A stretch of DNA of 64,000 bases from Pseudomonas fluorescens (lineage in GTDB: Bacteria > Pseudomonadota > Gammaproteobacteria > Pseudomonadales > Pseudomonadaceae): assembly GCF_902497785.1 (NCBI RefSeq), contig NZ_CABVHK010000010.1, positions 124,001-188,000 on the forward strand, written 5' to 3'. Shown here in pieces: positions 18,055 through 24,749 of the stretch. Made by a program: the position numbers and the translations under genes. Under the pieces are notes generated by a model. The model saw only the letters and a program-made list of their open reading frames with translations, was not told where the DNA came from and did no database searches. Within the stretch, counting starts at the first letter, position 1; each line of letters begins with the position of its first letter.

Positions 18055-19266
18055 ATGCATGAAACCACAGCGGGCCCTCTGGCCTGGGTCAATGGCAGTG
18101 ATGCCCCGGAAAAAACCGACATCAACCTCGGCTTCATGGCCCTGAGCGACTGCGCCTCGGTGGTGGTCGCCGCCACCCAGGGATTCGCCCAACCCCACGG
18201 GCTGACCTTGAACCTCAAGCGCCAGTCGTCCTGGGCCAATCTGCGGGACAAACTGGTCAGCGGTGAACTCGATGCCGCCCACAGCCTGTACGGCTTGATC
18301 TACGCCGTGCACCTGGGCATCGGCGGCGTCGCGCCCACCGACATGGCGGTACTCATGGGTCTGAACCAGAACGGTCAGAGCATCAACCTGTCGCACGGTT
18401 TGCAAGCGCTGGGCGTGACCGGTCCTGAGGCGCTGGATCGGCACGTGCACCAAACTCGCCCAAAACTCACCTTCGCACAGACGTTTCCGACCGGGACGCA
18501 CGCCATGTGGCTGTATTACTGGCTGGCGAGCCAGGGCATTCATCCGCTGCACGACGTCGACAGCGTAGTGGTGCCGCCGCCGCAAATGGTCGCGCACCTG
18601 CAAGCCGGGCGTATCGACGGCTTCTGCGTCGGTGAACCCTGGTCTGCCAGCGCGGTGAAACAGAATCTCGGCTTTACCCTGGCAACGACCCAGACCATCT
18701 GGCCCGATCATCCGGAAAAAGTCCTGGGCTGCACCCGTGAGTTCGTCGAGCACTATCCCAACACCGCCCGGGCGCTGGTGATGGCGATTCTTGAAGCCAG
18801 CCGCTTCATCGAAGAAAGCCCCGAGAATCGCCGCAGCACCGCGCATTTGCTCAGCGCACCGGAGTTTCTCGACGCGCCACTCGACTGCATCGAACCGCGA
18901 CTGCTCGGGGACTACGCCGACGGTCTCGGCAATCGCTGGCAAGACCCGCACGCCCTGCGCTTTCACGGCGCCGGCGAGGTCAACCTGCCGTATCTGTCCG
19001 ATGGCATGTGGTTCATGACCCAGTTCCGCCGTTGGGGGTTATTGCGCGACGACCCCGACTACCTCGCGGTCGCCCGTCAGGTCCAGCAACTAGACGTGTA
19101 CCGTGAGGCCGCCACTGCGGTCGGTGTCGCCGCGTCGAGAGAGGAAATGCGCAGCAGCCAGTTGATCGACTGCAATATCTGGGACGGCTCGGACCCGGCC
19201 GGTTATGCCCGCAGCTTCAAACTGCACGCCATGAGCGACAGCTCCCCCCTACTCACCAGCCGCTGA
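18055..19266 (+). CDS. nasS: Nitrate-sensing regulator NasS (NrtA/CmpA-like)
   Basis: Cytoplasmic relative of nitrate/bicarbonate ABC-transporter binding proteins. It holds NasT inactive until it binds nitrate or nitrite. 403 aa from the ATG at 18055. No signal peptide. Family features include LGFMALSDCASVVVAATQGF, DAAHSLYGLIYAVHLG, THAMWLYYWLASQGI and GRIDGFCVGEPW. It sits directly upstream of nasT, behind a sigma-54 promoter and attenuator. The lack of a signal peptide and of ABC permease or ATPase genes argues for a sensor rather than a transport component. Confidence 0.9.
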   Translation: MHETTAGPLAWVNGSDAPEKTDINLGFMALSDCASVVVAATQGFAQPHGLTLNLKRQSSWANLRDKLVSGELDAAHSLYGLIYAVHLGIGGVAPTDMAVLMGLNQNGQSINLSHGLQALGVTGPEALDRHVHQTRPKLTFAQTFPTGTHAMWLYYWLASQGIHPLHDVDSVVVPPPQMVAHLQAGRIDGFCVGEPWSASAVKQNLGFTLATTQTIWPDHPEKVLGCTREFVEHYPNTARALVMAILEASRFIEESPENRRSTAHLLSAPEFLDAPLDCIEPRLLGDYADGLGNRWQDPHALRFHGAGEVNLPYLSDGMWFMTQFRRWGLLRDDPDYLAVARQVQQLDVYREAATAVGVAASREEMRSSQLIDCNIWDGSDPAGYARSFKLHAMSDSSPLLTSR

Positions 19267-19281
19267 CAGGAGACTGCGAAC

Positions 19282-19857
19282 ATGTTGCGTATCCTGCTGA
19301 TCAACGACACCGCGAAAAAAGTCGGCCGCCTCAAAGCCGCGCTTACTGAAGCCGGCTTCGAGGTCATCGACGAATCCGGCCTGACCATTGACCTGCCCGC
19401 ACGCGTCGAAACGGTGCGTCCGGACGTGATCCTGATCGATACCGAGTCACCGAGCCGCGATGTGATGGAGCAAGTGGTGCTGGTGTCCCGCGACCAGCCG
19501 CGACCGATCGTGATGTTTACTGACGAACATGACCCCGACGTCATGCGTCAGGCGATCAAGTCCGGGGTCAGTGCCTACATCGTCGAAGGCATTCACGCAC
19601 AACGCTTGCAGCCGATTCTCGACGTGGCCATGGCGCGTTTCGAAAGCGACCAGGCCCTGCGTGCGCAACTGCACGCCCGCGACCAGCAACTGGCCGAGCG
19701 CAAGCGCATCGAGCTGGCCAAGGGGCTGCTGATGAAGATGAAGGATTGCAACGAGGAACAGGCCTACACCTTGATGCGCCGCCAGGCGATGAGCCGCCAG
19801 CAGAAATTGATTCAGGTGGCGGAGCAGATCATTGCGATGAGTGAATTGCTGGGCTGA
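19282..19857 (+). CDS. nasT: ANTAR antiterminator NasT
   Basis: RNA-binding antiterminator that lets RNA polymerase read through leader terminators when nitrate is present. 191 aa. The N-terminal receiver-like domain (MLRILLINDTAKKVGRL, Asp53 in LIDTESPSRD) leads to a coiled linker and the C-terminal ANTAR domain (about 133-187) with ERKRIELAKGLLMKMKDC, EEQAYTLMRRQAM and VAEQIIAM. It starts 15 bases after nasS, so both are co-transcribed. Likely RNA targets are the three two-hexaloop leaders at 17952, 19996 and 23336. Confidence 0.94.
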   Translation: MLRILLINDTAKKVGRLKAALTEAGFEVIDESGLTIDLPARVETVRPDVILIDTESPSRDVMEQVVLVSRDQPRPIVMFTDEHDPDVMRQAIKSGVSAYIVEGIHAQRLQPILDVAMARFESDQALRAQLHARDQQLAERKRIELAKGLLMKMKDCNEEQAYTLMRRQAMSRQQKLIQVAEQIIAMSELLG

Positions 19858-19865
19858 CAGAAGCA

Positions 19866-19940
19866 AAGATCGCAGCCTTCGGCAGCTCCTAGACGGTGTA
19901 TGCCTTGCAATGTAGGAGCTGCCGCAGGCTGCAATCTTTT
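19866..19940. repeat. REP-type inverted repeat (family B)
   Basis: Arms AAGATCGCAGCCTTCGGCAG and CTGCCGCAGGCTGCAATCTT with three mismatches. It separates nasT from the sigma-54 promoter of the permease by only 25 bases, so any NtrC site for that promoter lies in or beyond the repeat. Confidence 0.82.
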
Positions 19941-19964
19941 TTCACCTTGCGACCGAAGCACAAT

Positions 19965-19981
19965 GTGGCACAGATCTCGCT
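19965..19981 (+). promoter_or_regulatory. Sigma-54 promoter of the nitrate permease
   Basis: TGGCACAGATCTCGCT: perfect -24 TGGCAC, exact GG-N10-GC spacing and one mismatch in the -12 element. The predicted start near 19992 is 4 bases before hairpin P1. Confidence 0.75.
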
Positions 19982-19995
19982 AAGCATTCACCACA

Positions 19996-20036
19996 GGTAA
20001 CCAACGGCGGTTGCCCCACCTACGACAAAGACGTCG
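19996..20036 (+). promoter_or_regulatory. ANTAR-type two-hexaloop leader of the nitrate permease
   Basis: P1 (19996-20015): 7-bp stem GGTAACC/GGTTGCC with hexaloop AACGGC. P2 (20023-20036): CGAC-AAAGAC-GTCG. Both loops have A1 and G4. The P2 3' side is part of the terminator's first arm. Confidence 0.8.
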
Positions 20037-20080
20037 CTCACCTCATTTGCCCATGGCGAATCCGGTGGCGGCGTTTTTTT
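20031..20080 (+). terminator. Attenuator terminator before the nitrate permease
   Basis: ACGTCGCTCACC can pair with GGTGGCGGCGT (G-U pairs and a bulge), with an inner ATTTGCC/GGCGAAT stem, followed by TTTTTTTGTTTT. It ends 100 bases before the permease ATG. Confidence 0.72.
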
Positions 20081-20180
20081 GTTTTGGCCCCATAGCCCGG
20101 GGCCGGTGGTGCGGCCGTGGCGGCGCCCCACCTGCAAGCTCATGACTCCTTCTCGAGACGATCAACAGCTGAGGTGCGCG

Positions 20181-21392
20181 ATGAATTCAAGCTTCTGGAA
20201 ATCCGGCCATACCCCGACATTGTTCGCGGCCTTCCTCTATTTCGACCTGAGCTTCATGGTCTGGTACGTACTGGGCCCCCTGGCGGTGCAGATTGCCGCC
20301 GACCTGCACCTGACCACCCAACAACGCGGGCTGGTCGTGGCCACGCCGATTCTGGCCGGCGCGGTGTTGCGCTTCATCATGGGCATGCTGGCAGACCGGC
20401 TGTCGCCGAAAACCGCCGGGATCATCGGCCAGGTGATTGTCATCTGTGCGCTGTTCGTGGCCTGGCAGCACGGCATTCACAGCTACGAGCAAGCGCTGCT
20501 GCTGGGGCTGTTCCTCGGCATGGCCGGCGCATCGTTCGCCGTCGCGCTGCCGCTGGCGTCACAGTGGTATCCGCCGCAGCATCAGGGCAAAGCCATGGGC
20601 ATCGCCGGTGCCGGCAACTCCGGCACCGTGCTCGCGGCATTGATCGCCCCCGTACTGGCCGCCGCGTTTGGCTGGAGCAACGTGTTCGGTTTCGCCCTGA
20701 TCCCTTTGATCCTGACCATTATTGTGTTCACTTTGCTGGCGAAAAACGCGCCTGAGCGACCGAAAGCCAAGTCGGTGTCCGACTACTTCAAGGCCCTCGG
20801 CGACCGCGACAGCTGGTGGTTCATGTTTTTCTACAGCGTGACCTTCGGCGGTTTCATCGGCCTGGCGAGCGCCCTGCCCGGCTACTTCAATGACCAGTAT
20901 GGCCTGAGCCCGGTGACTGCCGGCTACTACACTGCCGCCTGCGTGTTCGGCGGCAGTTTGATGCGTCCACTGGGCGGCGCACTAGCCGACCGTTTTGGCG
21001 GAATTCGCACCTTGCTGGCGATGTACACGGTGGCGGCCATCTGCATCGCGGCGGTGGGCTTCAACCTGCCAAGTTCCTACGCGGCACTGGCACTGTTCGT
21101 CTGCACCATGCTCGGGTTGGGCGCGGGTAACGGCGCGGTGTTCCAGTTGGTCCCACAACGTTTTCGTCGTGAAATCGGCGTCATGACCGGTTTGATCGGC
21201 ATGGCCGGCGGCATCGGCGGTTTCGCCCTGGCCGCGGGCATGGGCGCGATCAAGCAAAGCACCGGCAGTTATCAACTCGCACTGTGGTTGTTCGCCAGCC
21301 TTGGCGTCCTCGCCTGGTTCGGTCTGCACGGCGTAAAACGCCGCTGGAGAACCACCTGGGGCTCGGCGGCCGTCACCGCAGCACGGGTGTGA
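20181..21392 (+). CDS. nasA: NarK/NasA-type nitrate transporter (MFS)
   Basis: Inner-membrane major-facilitator nitrate/nitrite transporter for assimilation. 403 aa, 12 predicted membrane segments. The nitrate signature is seen in the fifth segment area (GMAGASFAVALPLASQWYPP, then GIAGAGNSGTV) and again in the second half (GMAGGIGGFALAAGMG). The ATG at 20181 has GAGGTG upstream; an open frame reaching back into the attenuator is not coding. The next gene starts 7 bases after its stop, so the kinase fusion is in the same operon. Confidence 0.94.
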   Translation: MNSSFWKSGHTPTLFAAFLYFDLSFMVWYVLGPLAVQIAADLHLTTQQRGLVVATPILAGAVLRFIMGMLADRLSPKTAGIIGQVIVICALFVAWQHGIHSYEQALLLGLFLGMAGASFAVALPLASQWYPPQHQGKAMGIAGAGNSGTVLAALIAPVLAAAFGWSNVFGFALIPLILTIIVFTLLAKNAPERPKAKSVSDYFKALGDRDSWWFMFFYSVTFGGFIGLASALPGYFNDQYGLSPVTAGYYTAACVFGGSLMRPLGGALADRFGGIRTLLAMYTVAAICIAAVGFNLPSSYAALALFVCTMLGLGAGNGAVFQLVPQRFRREIGVMTGLIGMAGGIGGFALAAGMGAIKQSTGSYQLALWLFASLGVLAWFGLHGVKRRWRTTWGSAAVTAARV

Positions 21393-21399
21393 GGGCTGA

Positions 21400-23070
21400 A
21401 TGAGCCTGCAACTGAGTTTTGCCGAAGCCAGCGCCATCGGCCCGCGCGAGGAAAACCAGGACGCCCTGCGCCTGGTCACCCCCGCGCCAGCGCTGGCGGC
21501 GAGCAAGGGTTACTTGTTCGCGATTGCCGACGGCGTCAGCCAGTGCGCCGATGGCGGCCTTGCCGCCCGATCGACCTTGCAAGCACTTGCGCTGGATTAT
21601 TACGCCACCCCGGAAACCTGGGGTGTCGCCCAGGCACTGGATCGCCTGCTGCTGGCGCAGAACCGCTGGTTGCAGGCCAATGGCGGTGGGCAACCGCTAC
21701 TCACCACCGTCAGCGCATTGGTGTTGCGCGGTAGGCGTTTTACCTTGGCACACGTCGGTGACTGTAGGGTTTATCGCTGGCACGCCGATCAGCTTCAACG
21801 GGTCAGCGAGGATCACGTCTGGGACCAACCGGGCATGCAGCATGTGCTGAAACGGGCGCTGGGCCTCGATCAGCATTTGGTGCTGGATTTTCTCGATGGC
21901 GAGTTGCGCCTGGACGAAAGTTTCGTGCTGCTCAGCGACGGTATCTGGGCGGTACTCGGCGACACGGCCATTGCGGCAATCCTGCGCGATCAGCCGGATT
22001 TGCACAGTGCGGCGCAAACCCTTGTCAGCGCGGCGCATCTGGCCGGCAGTCAGGACAACGCCAGCGCGTTACTGGTGCGGGTTGATGCCTTGGGTGAAAC
22101 GAGCATTGGTGACGCGCTGATTCATTTGCAGCAATGGCCCCTGCCGCCAACGTTGAAACCGGGGCAGCATTTTGAGGGGTGGCAGGTCGAGGGCATCCTC
22201 GGCCAGAGCCAGCAGTCGCTGCTGTATCGAGTGCGCGACGCTCAGCAGCAGCCGTGGCTGCTGAAAACCCTGCCCGCTGCGTTGCGCGACGATCATTTGG
22301 CCGGGCAAGCCTTGCTGTCGGAGGAATGGTTTCTCAAGCGCGTCGCCGGTCGGCATTTTCCTGAAGTCCATGCGGCCAGCCAGCGTCAGCATTTGTACTA
22401 CGTGATGCGCGAATATGGCGGCTCGACCCTGGCACAACTGGGGCAGCGAAACGCAATGCTGCCGCTGGTGCAATGGCAGGATCTGGCGGAACGCCTGCTG
22501 CGGGCGGTCGGGATGTTGCATCGACGGCAGATTCTGCATCGCGACATCAAACCTGAAAACCTGCTGCTGGGGGATGACGGCGAGTTACGCCTGCTGGATT
22601 TCGGGCTCGCCTATTGCCCCGGCCTGTCTGAGGATCAGGCCTCTGCCCTGCCTGGAACACCCAGCTACATCGCGCCCGAGGCCTTCCGCGGTGATCCGCC
22701 GACCCCGCAACAGGATCTGTACTCGGTCGGCGTGACGCTCTACTTTCTGCTCACCGGCCACTACCCCTACGGCGAAATCGAAGCGTTCCAACGCCCGCGT
22801 TTTGGTCTGCCGGTGAGTGCCAGTCGCTACCGGCCCGACCTGCCCGAATGGATCGCGCACAGCCTGGAACGCGCCGTGGCGGCGGACCCGCGAGAGCGAT
22901 TTGAAACGGCGGAAGAATGGTTGCTGGTGCTGGAACAGGGCGAGCGCCGAAGTTTGAGTGTGCGCCCCAGACCTTTGCTCGAGCGCGAGCCGTTGAAGGT
23001 GTGGCGGACGTTGGCGTTGGGGTCTCTCGTGGTGAATCTGGTGCTGATGTTCTGGGCGTTGCATGGTTGA
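21400..23070 (+). CDS. PP2C phosphatase-Ser/Thr kinase fusion protein
   Basis: Bifunctional signalling protein, 556 aa. The N-terminal PP2C domain (1-235) has metal-binding aspartates in AIADGVS (Asp44), AHVGDCRVY (Asp121), LLSDGIW (Asp180) and SQDNAS (Asp219). The Hanks-type kinase domain (about 260-520) has Lys289 in WLLKTLP, HRD at 380-382 in LHRDIKPENLLL, DFG at 400-402 and the APE motif in SYIAPEAF. All catalytic residues are present in both halves. A C-terminal membrane anchor (about 534-553) ends the protein, so both domains face the cytoplasm. Lies between the nitrate permease and reductases; substrates are unknown. Confidence 0.93.
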   Translation: MSLQLSFAEASAIGPREENQDALRLVTPAPALAASKGYLFAIADGVSQCADGGLAARSTLQALALDYYATPETWGVAQALDRLLLAQNRWLQANGGGQPLLTTVSALVLRGRRFTLAHVGDCRVYRWHADQLQRVSEDHVWDQPGMQHVLKRALGLDQHLVLDFLDGELRLDESFVLLSDGIWAVLGDTAIAAILRDQPDLHSAAQTLVSAAHLAGSQDNASALLVRVDALGETSIGDALIHLQQWPLPPTLKPGQHFEGWQVEGILGQSQQSLLYRVRDAQQQPWLLKTLPAALRDDHLAGQALLSEEWFLKRVAGRHFPEVHAASQRQHLYYVMREYGGSTLAQLGQRNAMLPLVQWQDLAERLLRAVGMLHRRQILHRDIKPENLLLGDDGELRLLDFGLAYCPGLSEDQASALPGTPSYIAPEAFRGDPPTPQQDLYSVGVTLYFLLTGHYPYGEIEAFQRPRFGLPVSASRYRPDLPEWIAHSLERAVAADPRERFETAEEWLLVLEQGERRSLSVRPRPLLEREPLKVWRTLALGSLVVNLVLMFWALHG

Positions 23071-23080
23071 AGATTCAAGA

Positions 23081-23168
23081 GATCGCAGCCTCGCTGCGCT
23101 CGACAGCTCCTACAGAAGTCTGCGAGATTTTTGTAGGAGCTGTCGAGCGCAGCGAGGCTGCGATCTTT
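23081..23168. repeat. REP-type inverted repeat (family B)
   Basis: The arms GATCGCAGCCTCGCTGCGCT... and mirror lie just after the kinase gene. Confidence 0.87.
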
Positions 23169-23267
23169 AGAGCCTCTGCCTCAAAATCGGGCATATCGCA
23201 TCGGTTCGGTGCATCAAAATGCATGCGCCACTGACATCAAATACATAGAACTGCCGGTTTTCGCCAC

Positions 23268-23284
23268 TTGGCACAACCACTGCA
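23268..23284 (+). promoter_or_regulatory. Sigma-54 promoter of the nitrate reductase operon
   Basis: TTGGCACAACCACTGCA: perfect -24 TTGGCAC, exact GG-N10-GC spacing and one mismatch in TTGCA. Imperfect dyad GTGCATCAAAATGCAT (about 23210-23225) lies upstream and might be an NtrC site; that part is weak. Confidence 0.78.
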
Positions 23285-23335
23285 TTACTTCTCTCAACTT
23301 ACATAAAGCCCAGCCTTCAACGATGAGGGATGGGC

Positions 23336-23370
23336 TTCCCGAGAGAACGGGAACAGGACAAAGGCGTCCT
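23336..23370 (+). promoter_or_regulatory. ANTAR-type two-hexaloop leader of the reductase operon
   Basis: P1 (23336-23353): TTCCCG-AGAGAA-CGGGAA. One base of linker. P2 (23355-23370): AGGAC-AAAGGC-GTCCT. Both loops carry A1 and G4. This is the cleanest of the three copies. In P. aeruginosa a leader RNA of this operon (NalA) is known to be sigma-54 dependent. Confidence 0.85.
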
Positions 23371-23400
23371 CGTCAGGCAACTGACGGGACGCCTTTTTTT
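23363..23400 (+). terminator. Attenuator terminator before the reductase operon
   Basis: GGCGTCC (23363-23369) pairs with GGACGCC (23387-23393), followed by seven T. The first arm shares bases with P2, so only one of the two can form. Confidence 0.88.
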
Positions 23401-23471
23401 GTTTGCGCGAAATTTGTCGAGCACGATCTGAACGCCCTGACGAGGCGGGTCCGAGCTCCCCGGAGAACCTG

Positions 23472-24749
23472 ATGAAAAAACTCAAACTGGTGATGATCGG
23501 CAACGGCATGGCCGGGGTTCGTACCCTGGAAGAACTGCTCAAGCTGAGCAGCGATCTGTACGACATCACCGTCTTCGGCGCCGAACCGCATGCCAACTAC
23601 AACCGCATCCTGCTGTCGCCCGTATTGGCCGGCGAGCAGACCTTCGACGAGATCGTGCTCAACCCGCTCGACTGGTACCTGGACAACGACATCAAGCTGC
23701 TGCTCAACCGCAAAGTGGTGCAGATCGACCGAATCAAACGCCGGGTCATCGCCGACGACGGCACCGAGGCCGAGTACGACCGCCTGCTGATCGCCACCGG
23801 CTCGACCCCGTTCATCCTGCCCATCCCTGGCAACACACTGCAGGGTGTGATCGGCTACCGCGACATCGCCGACACCCAAACCATGATCGACACCGCGAAA
23901 ACTCACCGCCACGCCGTGGTCATTGGTGGCGGCCTGCTGGGCCTCGAAGCGGCAAACGGCCTGATGCTGCGCGGCATGCACGTGACCGTGGTGCACAACG
24001 GCGAGTGGCTGCTCGAACGGCAGCTGGACCACATCAGCGCTCAGATGCTGCAAACCGCACTTGAAGCGCGCGGCCTGCACTTTCGACTGCACGAGCAAAC
24101 CCGGGCGCTGCACGATGCCGGCAACGGCCGGGTCGGCTCGGTCGAGTTCAACAACGGTGAAATCATCCCTGCCGACCTGGTGGTGATGGCCGCCGGAATT
24201 CGCCCGGCCATCGAACTCGCGGAAAAATGCGGCCTCCCCTGCAACCGCGCGATTCTGGTCAACGACACGATGCAAACCTACGACCCGCGGGTATACGCGA
24301 TCGGCGAATGTGCCAGCCATCGCGGCATCGCCTATGGCCTGGTCGCGCCGCTGTTCGAACAGGCCAAGGTCTGCGCCAACCACCTGGCCCAGCTGGGCTT
24401 CGCCACCTACAAAGGTTCGGTGACCTCGACCAAGCTGAAGGTGACCGGCATCGATCTGTTTTCCGCTGGCGACTTCATGGGTGGCGAAGGCACTGAAACC
24501 ATCACCCTCTCCGATCCCGTCAGCGGGATTTACAAAAAACTGGTGATCAAGGATGACGTGCTGGTGGGCGCCTGCCTGTACGGCGACACCGCCGATGGCG
24601 GTTGGTATTTCGGACAGATCCGCGAAAACCAGGGCATCGGCGAAATCCGCGATCACCTGATGTTCGGCGCCTCTTCATTATTTCTCAATCAGGTCATGGG
24701 CGACGCAGGCCTTCAAGGTATGTTGCCCACCGTGCGGGAAGCGCGCTGA
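23472..24749 (+). CDS. FAD/NADH electron-transfer subunit of assimilatory nitrate reductase
   Basis: Cytoplasmic flavoprotein of 425 aa that should pass electrons from NAD(P)H to the nitrate reductase encoded next. The pyridine-nucleotide disulfide oxidoreductase fold is seen from LVMIGNGMAGVRTLEELL (FAD), ATGSTPFILPIPG and AVVIGGGLLGLEAANGL (NADH) to YAIGECASHRG. It resembles the N-terminal half of NirB and stand-alone subunits of the Klebsiella NasC / Bacillus NasB type. There is no BFD iron-sulfur or sirohaem part. The ATG at 23472 follows CGGAGA. Its stop overlaps the next start by one base. Confidence 0.88.
   Translation: MKKLKLVMIGNGMAGVRTLEELLKLSSDLYDITVFGAEPHANYNRILLSPVLAGEQTFDEIVLNPLDWYLDNDIKLLLNRKVVQIDRIKRRVIADDGTEAEYDRLLIATGSTPFILPIPGNTLQGVIGYRDIADTQTMIDTAKTHRHAVVIGGGLLGLEAANGLMLRGMHVTVVHNGEWLLERQLDHISAQMLQTALEARGLHFRLHEQTRALHDAGNGRVGSVEFNNGEIIPADLVVMAAGIRPAIELAEKCGLPCNRAILVNDTMQTYDPRVYAIGECASHRGIAYGLVAPLFEQAKVCANHLAQLGFATYKGSVTSTKLKVTGIDLFSAGDFMGGEGTETITLSDPVSGIYKKLVIKDDVLVGACLYGDTADGGWYFGQIRENQGIGEIRDHLMFGASSLFLNQVMGDAGLQGMLPTVREAR

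Noticed and set aside
18055..19266. NasS gene as an ABC-transporter nitrate-binding component
   Set aside because: No signal peptide or lipobox, no permease or ATPase genes, and it is directly followed by nasT.
23472..24749. Reading the FAD protein as a truncated, broken nirB
   Set aside because: It ends cleanly with a one-base overlap to the next gene and matches stand-alone nitrate-reductase electron-transfer subunits. No frameshift or sirohaem-domain remnant follows.
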